A stretch of DNA of 64,000 nt, from the NCBI RefSeq assembly GCF_002240565.1, contig NZ_MZMO01000001.1, positions 1,798,001 through 1,862,000 on the forward strand, read 5' to 3'. The notes beneath the pieces were generated by a model, which did no database searches, was not told the DNA's origin, and worked only from the letters and a program-made list of their open reading frames with translations. Positions 39,922 to 48,120 of the stretch are shown here, piece by piece (positions within the stretch are counted from its first letter, which is position 1; each line of letters begins with the position of its first letter). This DNA is from Clavibacter michiganensis subsp. insidiosus. GTDB taxonomy: Bacteria; Actinomycetota; Actinomycetes; Actinomycetales; Microbacteriaceae. The translations under genes were made by a program, and so were the position numbers.

Positions 39922-40749
39922 TCACTGCGTGACGGCGAAGTCCCAGGGGTCGGTGCGGATGTCGCTGACGGTGACCTCCACGTCGGGCAGCGCCGCGCGC
40001 AGCGTGCCGGCGGCCTGGTCGAGCCACAGCCACTCGCTCGCCCAGTGGGAGGTGTCGATGAGGTACGGCGTGCCGCCGCGGAGGGCCGCGGACTCGCGGG
40101 CCTCGCTCGCCGGGTGGTGGCGGAGGTCGGAGGTGATGTAGACGTCCGCGCCGACCACCTCGGGCGCGGAGAGCAGCGAGTCCCCCGCACCCCCGCAGAG
40201 GGCCACGCGGGTGACGGGCGCGTCGTCGGGGCCCGCGACGCGGATCCCGGTGGCCGTGGGCGGCAGGATCCGGGCCAGCTCGCCGGCGAGGCGGCCAAGC
40301 GTCGTCGGGGCGGGCAGGTCGCCGACGCGGCCGATGCCGCGCACCCCGCCCTCGGCCGGATCGAGCGGCCGGACGGTCTCGGGCACCAGGCCGAGGAGCG
40401 CCGCGAGCCGGCCCGACGTGCCCTCCTCGACGACGTCGGCGGTGGTGTGCGAGGCGTGCAGGGCGCAGTCGGCGCGGACGAGGTCGGCGAGGAGCGCGCC
40501 CTTGTAGCCGGTCTCGGCGATGGTGGTCACGCCGCGCAGCAGCAGCGGGTGGTGTACCAGCAGCAGATCGGCGTCGGCGGCGACCGCCTCGTCGACCGTC
40601 GCGCGGACCGCGTCGACGGCCATGTGGATGCGGCGGACCCGCCGACGCGGATCCCCCGAGACGAGCCCGGAGGCGTCCCAGTCGGACGCGCCGGCGGGCG
40701 GCCAGGCGTCCTCGACGACCCGGACGACGTCGGCGAGGGTGGGGATCAC
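39922..40749 (-). CDS. Nif3-like dinuclear metal centre protein (YbgI/DUF34 family)
   Basis: This 275-residue member of the NIF3/YqfO/YbgI family has a two-metal centre of uncertain activity; some relatives have been linked to GTP cyclohydrolase I type 2. The N-terminus is IPTLADVVRVVEDAWPP, then ASDWDASGLVSGDP. Metal ligands are in LLLVHHPLLLRGVTTI (His-His), with ALHASHTTADVV and the C-terminal HWASEW as further candidates. GGAGDSLL and ADVYITSDLRHH are family blocks. The start is GTG; TACGAT ends 6 nt before it (leaderless). It is followed by the DUF164-family gene. Confidence 0.9.
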   Translation of the reverse strand: MIPTLADVVRVVEDAWPPAGASDWDASGLVSGDPRRRVRRIHMAVDAVRATVDEAVAADADLLLVHHPLLLRGVTTIAETGYKGALLADLVRADCALHASHTTADVVEEGTSGRLAALLGLVPETVRPLDPAEGGVRGIGRVGDLPAPTTLGRLAGELARILPPTATGIRVAGPDDAPVTRVALCGGAGDSLLSAPEVVGADVYITSDLRHHPASEARESAALRGGTPYLIDTSHWASEWLWLDQAAGTLRAALPDVEVTVSDIRTDPWDFAVTQ

Positions 40750-40801
40750 GTGCCCATCGTAACGAAGGGGCGACCGCGGCCCGTCCTCGGCCGTGCGCCG
40801 G

Positions 40802-40993
40802 TCAGCCCCGGCGCGCGCCGCGGCGGGGGCGGTCGGCGTCCGGCGGCACCTCGTGCGCGGCGTCCGGCGACGGCACGAGCGGTTCGAGCGGCCAGAGGCT
40901 CCGCTGGGCGGATCCGCGGTGGGTGCTGGAGCCGTGCGTCGCGGCGTCGACGACCGACCACGCGGCGGCGCCATCGGCCGTGTCGGAGCTCAT
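40802..40993 (-). CDS. Small hypothetical protein
   Basis: The product is a 63-residue, Ser/Ala/Pro-rich protein starting MSSDTADGAAAWSVVDAATH. It has a short segment SLWPLEPLVPSP and a basic tail. No family was recognised. A TAGCAT box at 41000-41005 on the minus strand ends 6 nt before the ATG, the same geometry as at many certain genes here, which is the best support that it is real. It lies between Nif3-like and bioN. Confidence 0.5.
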   Translation of the reverse strand: MSSDTADGAAAWSVVDAATHGSSTHRGSAQRSLWPLEPLVPSPDAAHEVPPDADRPRRGARRG

Positions 40994-41074
40994 GGGGGGA
41001 TGCTACCGCGACACGCCCGCGGCGACGCGGCCCGCACGGCCCGCGGACATCCCGATGCGGCGGGCTGTCTCCCG

Positions 41075-41686
41075 TCACCTGACCCCGCGGGCGGTGAGCG
41101 CGTCGCCCAGCTGGTCCGCGTGCTTGAGGGAGAGGACGAGGAAGGGGACGACGAACGTCCGCAGGCCCGGACGCGCGCCCCGCGCGCGCTGCGCCTCGCG
41201 GACCTCGCTGGCCAGGCGCGCGAGGACCGGGACGGTGCCGGCGGTCACGGTGAGGAGCAGCGAGATCCTCTCCGTGTCGACGCCGAGCCTCCGCAGCGGG
41301 CCGAGGCCGCGCTCGATGCCCCCGAGGAGCTCGGTCATGGAGGTCGTGAGGACGAGCAGGCCGGCGATGGCGATCGCCGACGTGACGCGCGCCGTGTTCG
41401 CCACGGCGGGCTCGGGTCCGAGCAGGACGAGCTGGCTGACGAGCGTGAACAGCATCAGCCAGCGCACGGCGCGCACCTGGCCGGCGAGGCGGCGCATGCC
41501 GAGGAGGCCGTCGCCGAGCTGCGCGACGGCGAAGGCGACGACCGCGACGGCGACCGCGGTGCCCGCCCCCCACCAGGTCGACGGCAGCAGGGAGACGCCG
41601 AGCACGACGACCATGAGCGCGATCAGCTCGGGACCGGCGGGCATGCGCTCGAGGCGGCCGGGACGTCGCGGCCCGGTCGGCGTCAC
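41075..41686 (-). CDS. bioN: ECF transporter T component (biotin, BioN)
   Basis: This is the energy-coupling transmembrane subunit of the BioMNY biotin importer, 203 residues. It has about four transmembrane helices (LIALMVVVLGVSLL, GTAVAVAVVAFAVAQ, RWLMLFTLVSQLVLL, AIAIAGLLVLTTSM). Two Ala-Arg-Gly coupling motifs occur, EAQRARGARPG and ALTARGVR, which in EcfT dock on the ATPase. The GTG start overlaps the bioM stop by 4 nt, so the genes are coupled. Confidence 0.9.
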   Translation of the reverse strand: MTPTGPRRPGRLERMPAGPELIALMVVVLGVSLLPSTWWGAGTAVAVAVVAFAVAQLGDGLLGMRRLAGQVRAVRWLMLFTLVSQLVLLGPEPAVANTARVTSAIAIAGLLVLTTSMTELLGGIERGLGPLRRLGVDTERISLLLTVTAGTVPVLARLASEVREAQRARGARPGLRTFVVPFLVLSLKHADQLGDALTARGVR

Positions 41687-42387
41687 CGGAGCATCGCCTC
41701 GTACTCGGCGATGACGGCGGCGGGCGCGCCCGTGCGGATCAGCCGGCCGCCGGCGAACAGGACGGCGGCGTCGCACCGGGCCGCCGCGGCGAGGTCGTGG
41801 GTGACGAGCACGAGCCGGTGGCCGGGCTCGAAGAGGTGGTCCGCGACCCGGCCGGCGTTCCGGGCGTCGAGGTACGCCGTCGGCTCGTCGGCGATCACGA
41901 GCTCGGGGCGCCGGACGAAGGCCCCCGCCAGGGCGAGCAGCTGCTTCTGTCCGCCCGACAGCTCGTGCGACGAGCGGTCGGCGAGGTGCGTGATGCCGAG
42001 CCGTCGGAGGGCCTCGGCGACGCGGTCGTCCGACTCGGCGCGCGGAAGGCGCTCGGGCCGCAGGGAGAACGCGACGTCCTCGGCGACGGTGGGCATGACG
42101 ATCTGGGCGTCCGGGTTGCTGAACACGAGGGCGACGCGGCGCCGCAGCTCGCGGGATCCGCGTCCCGGGTCGATGCCCAGCACGCGCAGCTCCCCCGACG
42201 TGCGCTCGACCAGGCCCCCGACGAGCCGGGCGAACGTGCTCTTGCCCGAGCCGTTCTCGCCGATGACGGCGACCGTGCGCGCATCCACGTCGAGCGTGAC
42301 GTCGCGGAGCGCCTCGACGTCGCCGAGGCGGACGCCGACCCCCGCGAGGTGCAGGGCCGCGGGGCCGATCCCGTCCGTCGGGATCAC
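41683..42387 (-). CDS. bioM: ECF transporter ATPase (biotin, BioM)
   Basis: This is the ABC ATPase subunit powering BioY/BioN, 234 residues. Walker A is VIGENGSGKSTFARLV, the Q-loop region is FSNPDAQIVMPTVAEDVAF, the signature is HELSGGQKQLLALAGA, Walker B is LVIADEPTAYLD, and the switch His is in LVTHDLAAAA. The GTG start overlaps the bioY stop by 4 nt and its own stop overlaps bioN by 4 nt. A single ATPase gene suggests a homodimer. Confidence 0.94.
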   Translation of the reverse strand: MIPTDGIGPAALHLAGVGVRLGDVEALRDVTLDVDARTVAVIGENGSGKSTFARLVGGLVERTSGELRVLGIDPGRGSRELRRRVALVFSNPDAQIVMPTVAEDVAFSLRPERLPRAESDDRVAEALRRLGITHLADRSSHELSGGQKQLLALAGAFVRRPELVIADEPTAYLDARNAGRVADHLFEPGHRLVLVTHDLAAAARCDAAVLFAGGRLIRTGAPAAVIAEYEAMLR

Positions 42388-43025
42388 CGGAGGGTCGCCG
42401 CGCCGGTGTCCCGCTGTCCCGTCGTCCAGCCGGACGCACGGCGGAAGGCCCGCGGGTAGCCGCGGACCAGCGTCATCACGACGCCGGTGGCGATGGCCGC
42501 CTTGACGATGTCACCCGGGAGGAAGACGAGGCTGGCGGCCACGGTCTCGGCGAGGGGCAGGCGCGTGACGAGGCTCTGGACGGGGATCCCCACCGCGTAG
42601 ATCACGGCGATGCCCCCGACGACCATGGCCACGGCGGTGCGCCCGGCCGTGGGCCGCCGGCCGCCCAGGTGGACGATGAGCCCGACGACGGCCGCCCCCA
42701 GGATCCAGCCGACGAGGTAGCCGGCGGTGGGGCCGAGGAAGACGCCCAGGCCGCCGGTCCCGCCGGCGAGCAGCGGCAGTCCCACCGCGACGAGCGCGAG
42801 GAGGACGGCGAGGGCGATGGCCCCGAGACGCGCTCCGAGGACGGCGCCCGCCAGCATCACGCCGAGCGTCTGCGCCGTGATCGGCACGCCGCCGAAGACG
42901 CTGATGCCGCCCGGGAGCCCGAGCACCGCGACGACCGCGGCGAGCACGGCGACCCGCGCGAGGTCGGTGGCGTCGAGCCGCGCTCGGCGGTCGGCGATGA
43001 GGGGCAGGGAGCGGGTCGGGGTCAT
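42384..43025 (-). CDS. bioY: Biotin transporter substrate-binding subunit BioY
   Basis: This is the membrane S component that binds biotin, 213 residues with about six helices. The family motif GGVPITAQTLGVMLAGAVLG lies near residue 45. The GGLGVFLGPTAGYLVGW block and the VFLPGDIVKAAIA block near the C-terminus are diagnostic of BioY. It is the first gene of bioY-bioM-bioN, transcribed away from a TetR-type gene across two matching palindromic operators. Confidence 0.95.
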   Translation of the reverse strand: MTPTRSLPLIADRRARLDATDLARVAVLAAVVAVLGLPGGISVFGGVPITAQTLGVMLAGAVLGARLGAIALAVLLALVAVGLPLLAGGTGGLGVFLGPTAGYLVGWILGAAVVGLIVHLGGRRPTAGRTAVAMVVGGIAVIYAVGIPVQSLVTRLPLAETVAASLVFLPGDIVKAAIATGVVMTLVRGYPRAFRRASGWTTGQRDTGAATLR

Positions 43026-43060
43026 GGGCTTCCTTCTGCTCGATGCGGCCGTCGAGGACC

Positions 43061-43088
43061 TGAACGATGTTCACCTGAACGGCGTTCA
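43061..43088. promoter_or_regulatory. Two BioQ-type operators between bioY and the TetR gene
   Basis: Two palindromes of the form TGAAC-N3-GTTCA occur at 43061-43073 (spacer GAT) and 43076-43088 (spacer GGC), 15 bp apart. Sites of the TGAAC-N3-GTT type are known for the corynebacterial biotin regulator BioQ. They lie in the bioY leader/promoter and directly upstream of the TetR gene -10, so the repressor would control both directions. Confidence 0.8.
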
Positions 43089-43096
43089 CTATAGTG
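43087..43096. promoter_or_regulatory. Palindromic shared -10 region of bioY and its regulator
   Basis: CACTATAGTG is self-complementary and gives a TATAGT hexamer on each strand: plus 43090-43095, minus 43093-43088. The plus box ends 6 nt before the regulator ATG (leaderless). The minus box would start bioY transcription inside operator 2, about 57 nt before its ATG. Confidence 0.65.
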
Positions 43097-43101
43097 GCGG
43101 C

Positions 43102-43689
43102 ATGGCACGGGCGCAGGCGGCGGGGCGGCACAGCCGTGACGACGTGGCCCGCACGGCCTTGCGGATCCTCGACGAGCACGGCCTCCCGGACTTCACGATG
43201 CGCCGCCTCGGGGCAGCCCTCGACGTCCAGCCGAGCGCCCTCTACTGGCACTTCCCGGACAAGCAGAGCCTCCTCGCGGAACTGGCCGACCGCATCGTCG
43301 CCGAGGCGGCGACCACCGCGACGGACGGGCCGGGCGACGACTGGCGCGAGCGGGTCCGTCACGCCGCGACGGGGCTCCGCTCGGCGCTCCTCGCCCATCG
43401 CGACGGCGCCGAGGTCGTGGCCAGCACGACGGCGATGAGGCTCGGCGCGACGGCGGCGCGCGACATGCTGTCCGCGGCCGTCGCCACCGGCGGGTTCGGC
43501 GGGGCCGACTGCGCCCGGGCGGCGTCGGCGGTCCTGCACTTCGTGCTCGGCCACGTGGCGCACGAGCAGCAGCGCGTCCAGCTCGACCGGCTCGGGCTGC
43601 TGCCCGAGGACGCGGGCGACGAGGATCCGGCCCGGGACTTCGCCTTCGGGGTGGACCTGCTCGTGCGGGGCCTGGGGACCCTCGCCTGA
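43102..43689 (+). CDS. TetR family transcriptional regulator, BioQ-like
   Basis: This 195-residue regulator has an N-terminal HTH (TALRILDEHGLPDFTMRRLG, then VQPSALYWHFPDKQSLL). The C-terminal ligand domain resembles the TetR class of tetracycline repressors (RLGATAARDMLSAAVA). Its divergent position to bioY and the paired TGAAC-N3-GTTCA sites make it the probable biotin-uptake repressor, equivalent to BioQ. The ATG is set by the -10 box 6 nt upstream. Its last 24 coding bases are the start of a 59-bp tandem repeat. Confidence 0.85.
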   Translation: MARAQAAGRHSRDDVARTALRILDEHGLPDFTMRRLGAALDVQPSALYWHFPDKQSLLAELADRIVAEAATTATDGPGDDWRERVRHAATGLRSALLAHRDGAEVVASTTAMRLGATAARDMLSAAVATGGFGGADCARAASAVLHFVLGHVAHEQQRVQLDRLGLLPEDAGDEDPARDFAFGVDLLVRGLGTLA

Positions 43690-43788
43690 TCCCGCGAGGG
43701 AGGTCCACGCGGACGACGCGGGTGCGGGGCCTGGGGACCCTCGCCTGATCCCGCGAGGGAGGTCCACGCGGACGACGCGGGTGCGGGG
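43663..43788. repeat. 59-bp perfect tandem duplication over the TetR gene end
   Basis: Unit 1 (43663-43721) and unit 2 (43722-43780) look identical base for base, followed by the first 8 bases of a third unit. Unit 1 includes the last codons and stop of the TetR gene. Each unit contains a hairpin, GGACC-CTCGC pairing with GCGAG-GGTCC around an 8-nt loop (43676-43706 and 43735-43765). The terminator is therefore duplicated. The repeat ends 2 nt before tRNA-Val. Confidence 0.93.
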
Positions 43789-43789
43789 G

Positions 43790-43862
43790 TGGGCCCTGCC
43801 GGGCTCGAACCGACGACATCCACGGTGTAAACGTGGCGCTCTACCAACTGAGCTAAAGGCCC
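43790..43862 (-). tRNA. tRNA-Val (anticodon TAC)
   Basis: A 73-nt cloverleaf starts GGGCCTTTAGCTCAGTTGGT. The anticodon stem CCACG/CGTGG encloses loop TTTACAC (anticodon TAC, reading GTA and related valine codons). The T-arm is GTCGG-TTCGAGC-CCGGC, and acceptor GGGCCTT pairs with AGGGCCC. The discriminator is A, and CCA is not encoded. It reads toward the tandem-duplicated terminator hairpins. Confidence 0.96.
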
Positions 43863-43954
43863 GCGACGCCCGTCCGCCGGACGTCCGGCCATGCTAGCCG
43901 ATCGCGTCGGCGCGTCCCGGCCGCCCCGCGGGCGCTGGCCGTAGCCTCTCCCCC

Positions 43955-44644
43955 GTGCCCATCCACCCCTCCCGCCGGACGGTCGCCGAGCCGCGCTGGC
44001 CCGCCGCCGTCGGCCTCCTCGTCGCCGTCGCCCTCTACGGGATCGCGCCCACCGCCGTCCCGTCCGGCGTCCGCGTCGCGGTGGTGGCGATCGCCGGGGC
44101 CCTGCTCGTGCCGCTGGTCGCGCTGAACCCCCGCCGCTTCGTGCGCGAGACGCCGTGGTCCCGCGGGCTCGGCCTCGCGCTCGGCGGCCTCCTCGTGGTC
44201 GCCAACCAGGTGAGCCTCGTCGTCCTGGTGATCGCGCTGGTCGACGCCTCGGAAGCGGGACCGGAGCTGCTGCTCACGGCCCTGCAGGTGTGGGGCACCA
44301 ACGTGCTGGCCTTCGCGCTCGTCTTCTGGGAGCTGGACCGCGGCGGTCCGGTGGCGCGTCGGACCCACGCCCGCGCGTCCCTCGCCCCCGCCGACTTCCG
44401 CTTCCCGCAGGACGAGGACGCCGACGCCGTGTCGGAGGTGGCCCGCCGGTCGTCGGAGCACGCGGACTGGGTGCCGGGATTCGTGGACTACGCGTACTTC
44501 TCGCTCACGAACTCGATGGCCTACAGCCCCACCGACGTCATGCCGCTCTCCCACCGCGCCAAGGCGCTCATGGCGCTCGAGGCGTTCGCCGGGTTCGTGA
44601 TCCTCGCTCTGGTGATCGCCCGCGCCGTCAACATCCTCAGCTGA
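43955..44644 (+). CDS. Membrane protein, DUF1345-like
   Basis: The product is 229 residues with about five hydrophobic segments: [72 protein letters not shown] and [21 protein letters not shown] soluble loop of about 70 residues holds [20 protein letters not shown], a block typical of DUF1345/ion-channel-like membrane proteins. The function is unknown. The start is GTG; TAGCCT ends 7 nt before it, so it is probably leaderless. Confidence 0.8.
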   Translation: MPIHPSRRTVAEPRWPAAVGLLVAVALYGIAPTAVPSGVRVAVVAIAGALLVPLVALNPRRFVRETPWSRGLGLALGGLLVVANQVSLVVLVIALVDASEAGPELLLTALQVWGTNVLAFALVFWELDRGGPVARRTHARASLAPADFRFPQDEDADAVSEVARRSSEHADWVPGFVDYAYFSLTNSMAYSPTDVMPLSHRAKALMALEAFAGFVILALVIARAVNILS

Positions 44645-44662
44645 GGGGTCGAGGGAGACCGA

Positions 44663-45136
44663 TCAGGCCGGGACGAGCGCCAGGTCGCGGATCGCGGTGC
44701 GGTACGCCTCGAGCTCGCGCGCCTCGCCGGGTGCGGTGATGAAGCTGCCTCGGATGATGCCGCGCGTGTCGATGAGGAAGGTCGCGCGGTTCGCGAAGCC
44801 CTTCTCCTCGAGGAACACGCCGTACTCCTTGGCGACCTGGCCGTGGGGCCAGAAGTCGGCGAGGAGCTGGAAGTCGATGCCCTGCTGCTGCGCCCATGCG
44901 CGCAACGTGTGCTTGCTGTCGACGCTGATGCCGATGAGCTCCACGCGGCTGTCGGCGAAGAGGCCGAGGTTCTCCTCGAGCTGGCACATCTCGCCCGTGC
45001 AGGTGCCGGAGAAGGCGAGGGGGAAGAAGACGAGGGCCACCGCGCGGTGTCCGCGGTACTCGCTCAACCGGACGCGCTCGCCGAACTGGTTGGCGAGCTC
45101 GAAGTCGGGAGCCTGTGTGTCGTTGGCCAGGGCCAT
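44663..45136 (-). CDS. Peroxiredoxin (AhpE/Bcp type)
   Basis: This thiol peroxidase reduces H2O2 and organic hydroperoxides. The 157-residue protein has the thioredoxin-fold start [19 protein letters not shown]. The peroxidatic Cys46 is in [15 protein letters not shown], with a second Cys51 in the CxxxxC spacing seen in Bcp, and [15 protein letters not shown] follows. The 1-Cys AhpE branch is the closest overall impression, but Cys51 could resolve the disulfide. AAGGA precedes the ATG. It is divergent from aceE. Confidence 0.92.
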   Translation of the reverse strand: MALANDTQAPDFELANQFGERVRLSEYRGHRAVALVFFPLAFSGTCTGEMCQLEENLGLFADSRVELIGISVDSKHTLRAWAQQQGIDFQLLADFWPHGQVAKEYGVFLEEKGFANRATFLIDTRGIIRGSFITAPGEARELEAYRTAIRDLALVPA

Positions 45137-45286
45137 GGGGTGCGGATCCTTCCGTGCCGGCAGATGTCCCCTGTCTGGCACGAGGGTCGAGCTTACGCCG
45201 GGGATCCGCGATGTCCAGCTCCGGGGGCGCGGGCGCCCTCCCGCGGCGCGCGCCGCACGTCGTCGGGGAGCGTCGGTCGGCATGGG

Positions 45287-45292
45287 TAGGCT
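45287..45292 (+). promoter_or_regulatory. Candidate aceE promoter -10
   Basis: TAGGCT in the 241-bp divergent region would give an aceE leader of about 80 nt. On the other strand TAAGCT (45190-45195) could serve the peroxiredoxin gene. Both are single-hexamer assignments. Confidence 0.35.
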
Positions 45293-45377
45293 GGCCCTCG
45301 GCGTACGCGCGGTCTCGCACCCTTCGAGCCCCGTGGCACCGAAGACGATGTCTGCACACCACAGGAAGAGGTCGAGG

Positions 45378-48104
45378 GTGACTGTCAACGACCAGGATCC
45401 GTACTCGGTGAACCACACCGACCCGGATCCGGAAGAGACCGCCGAATGGAACGAGTCGCTCGACGGGCTCGTGGAGACGCAGGGCCGGGGTCGCGCGCGC
45501 GACGTCATGCTCAGCCTCCTCAAGCGCTCCAAGGAGCTGCATCTCGGTGTGCCGATGGTCCCGACCACGGACTACATCAACACCATCGCCCCGGAGAATG
45601 AGCCCGACTTCCCCGGTGACGAGGACCTCGAGCGCCGCTACCGCGCGTGGATCCGCTGGAACGCGGCCGTCACGGTGCACCGCGCCCAGCGCCCCGGCAT
45701 CGCGGTGGGCGGGCACATCGCCACGTACGCCTCATCGGCCGCGCTCTACGAGGTCGGCTACAACCACTTCTTCCGCGGCCAGGACCACCCGGGCGGCGGC
45801 GACCAGGTCTTCGTGCAGGGCCACGCCTCCCCCGGCACCTACGCCCGCGCGTTCCTCGAGGGACGCCTGAGCGAGCACCAGCTCGACGGCTTCCGCCAAG
45901 AGAAGAGCCACGCCGGCGGCGGCCTCTCTTCCTACCCGCACCCGCGCCTCATGCCGGAGTTCTGGCAGTTCCCCACGGTCTCGATGGGCCTCGGCCCGAT
46001 CAACGCGATCTACCAGGCGCAGGCGAACAAGTACCTCACCAACCGCGGCATCAAGGACGCGTCCGACCAGCAGGTCTGGGCGTTCCTCGGCGACGGCGAG
46101 ATGGACGAGGTCGAGAGCCGCGGCCAGCTCCAGGTGGCGGCGAACGAGAAGCTCGACAACCTCAACTTCGTCATCAACTGCAACCTGCAGCGCCTCGACG
46201 GGCCCGTCCGCGGCAACGGCAAGATCATCCAGGAGCTCGAGAGCTTCTTCCGCGGCGCCGGATGGAACGTCATCAAGGTCGTCTGGGGCCGCGAGTGGGA
46301 CGACCTGCTCGCCCGCGACACCGAGGGCGCGCTCCTCGACCTCATGAACCGCACGCCCGACGGCGACTACCAGACCTACAAGGCCGAGAGCGGCGCCTAC
46401 ATCCGCGAGAACTTCTTCGGGCGCGACGAGCGCACCGCGAAGCTCGTCGAGGGCTACACCGACGACCAGATCTGGAACCTCAAGCGCGGCGGCCACGACT
46501 ACCGCAAGGTCTACGCGGCCTTCAAGGCGGCCAGCGAGCACACGGGCCAGCCCACGGTCATCCTCGCGAAGACCGTCAAGGGCTACGGCCTCGGCCCGAG
46601 CTTCGAGGGCCGCAACGCGACCCACCAGATGAAGAAGCTCACGCTCGACAACCTCAAGCAGTTCCGCGACGAGATGCGCGTGCCGATCACGGACGCCCAG
46701 CTCGAGGAGGACCCGTACCTGCCGCCGTACTACCACCCGGGCCAGGACGACGAGGCGATCCAGTACATGCAGGAGCGTCGTCGTGCGCTCGGCGGGTACT
46801 CGCCCGAGCGCCGTACGTCGCACACCGCGATCACGCTCCCGGACGACTCCGCGTACCGCATCTCCAAGAAGGGCTCCGGCACCCAGGAGATCGCCACCAC
46901 CATGGCGTTCGTGCGGCTCCTGAAGGACCTGATCCGCTCGAAGGACTTCGGCAACCGCGTCGTCCCGATCATCCCGGACGAGGCCCGCACGTTCGGCATC
47001 GACGCCTTCTTCCCGACGGCGAAGATCTACAACCCGAACGGCCAGCACTACACGTCGGTCGACCGTGAGCTGCTGCTCTCCTACAAGGAGAGCCCGCAGG
47101 GCCAGATCGTGCACGTGGGCATCAACGAGGCGGGCGCCCTGGCGGCGTTCACCAACCTCGGCACCACGTACTCGACGCAGGGCGAGCCCCTCATCCCGAT
47201 CTACGTCTTCTACTCGATGTTCGGGTTCCAGCGCACGGGCGACGCGATCTGGGCGGCGGGCGACCAGATGGCGCGCGGCTTCCTCATCGGCGCGACGGCC
47301 GGACGCACCACGCTCACGGGCGAGGGCCTCCAGCACGCCGACGGGCACTCGCTCGTCCTCTCGCAGACGAACCCCGCGATCGTGTCCTACGACCCGGCGT
47401 ACGCCTACGAGATCGGCCACATCGTGCGGTCCGGCCTCGAGCGCATGTACGGCGGGGAGCACGAGGACCCGAACGTCATGTACTACCTGACGGTCTACAA
47501 CGCGCCGATCATCCACCCGAGCGAGCCCGAGGGCATGGACGTGGACGGCATCGTCCGCGGCGTCTACAAGCTCAAGGACGGCTGGATCGACGGACCGAAG
47601 GCGCAGCTCATGGCGTCCGGCGTCGCGGTCCCGTGGGCCCTCGAGGCCCAGCAGCTGCTCGCCGACGACTGGGGCGTCTCCGCCGACGTCTGGTCCGTCA
47701 CCTCGTGGGGCGAGCTGCGCCGCGACGGCCTGGCCGCGGAGGAGCACAACATGCTCCACCCGCACTCCGAGACCCGGGTCCCCTACCTGGAGGAGAAGCT
47801 GCGCCCCGCCGAGGGCCCGTTCGTCGCGGTCACCGACTTCTCGCACGCGGTGCCCGACCAGATCCGGCAGTTCGTCCCCGGCGACTACTCGACGCTCGGC
47901 GCCGACGGCTTCGGCTTCTCGGACACGCGTCCGGCGGCTCGCCGCTTCTTCGCGATCGACGGGCCGTCGATGGTCGTGAAGACGCTGCAGCGCCTGGCCA
48001 AGCAGGGCAAGGTCGACCAGGACGCGCCGAAGTGGGCGATCGACAAGTACCGCCTGCTCGACGTGAACGCCGGCACGACCGGATCGGCGGGCGGCGAGGC
48101 GTGA
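45378..48104 (+). CDS. aceE: Pyruvate dehydrogenase E1 component, homodimeric
   Basis: This thiamine-diphosphate enzyme decarboxylates pyruvate and acetylates the E2 lipoyl group. It is 908 residues, the homodimeric AceE type. Visible blocks are [20 protein letters not shown] (substrate His), [18 protein letters not shown], the TPP motif [14 protein letters not shown] with [33 protein letters not shown], and [18 protein letters not shown] near the C-terminus. The start is GTG after AGAGG. Its E2 and E3 partners are encoded about 20 kb away. The next gene, 16 nt downstream, is the fatty acid regulator fasR, so carbon supply and use are linked. Confidence 0.97.
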   Translation: MTVNDQDPYSVNHTDPDPEETAEWNESLDGLVETQGRGRARDVMLSLLKRSKELHLGVPMVPTTDYINTIAPENEPDFPGDEDLERRYRAWIRWNAAVTVHRAQRPGIAVGGHIATYASSAALYEVGYNHFFRGQDHPGGGDQVFVQGHASPGTYARAFLEGRLSEHQLDGFRQEKSHAGGGLSSYPHPRLMPEFWQFPTVSMGLGPINAIYQAQANKYLTNRGIKDASDQQVWAFLGDGEMDEVESRGQLQVAANEKLDNLNFVINCNLQRLDGPVRGNGKIIQELESFFRGAGWNVIKVVWGREWDDLLARDTEGALLDLMNRTPDGDYQTYKAESGAYIRENFFGRDERTAKLVEGYTDDQIWNLKRGGHDYRKVYAAFKAASEHTGQPTVILAKTVKGYGLGPSFEGRNATHQMKKLTLDNLKQFRDEMRVPITDAQLEEDPYLPPYYHPGQDDEAIQYMQERRRALGGYSPERRTSHTAITLPDDSAYRISKKGSGTQEIATTMAFVRLLKDLIRSKDFGNRVVPIIPDEARTFGIDAFFPTAKIYNPNGQHYTSVDRELLLSYKESPQGQIVHVGINEAGALAAFTNLGTTYSTQGEPLIPIYVFYSMFGFQRTGDAIWAAGDQMARGFLIGATAGRTTLTGEGLQHADGHSLVLSQTNPAIVSYDPAYAYEIGHIVRSGLERMYGGEHEDPNVMYYLTVYNAPIIHPSEPEGMDVDGIVRGVYKLKDGWIDGPKAQLMASGVAVPWALEAQQLLADDWGVSADVWSVTSWGELRRDGLAAEEHNMLHPHSETRVPYLEEKLRPAEGPFVAVTDFSHAVPDQIRQFVPGDYSTLGADGFGFSDTRPAARRFFAIDGPSMVVKTLQRLAKQGKVDQDAPKWAIDKYRLLDVNAGTTGSAGGEA

Positions 48105-48120
48105 GCTGCGCCGACCTGAC

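Noticed and set aside
43722-43788. A second short coding region in the copied repeat unit
   Set aside because: It has no start codon or ribosome site; it is simply the duplicated end of the TetR gene with its terminator.
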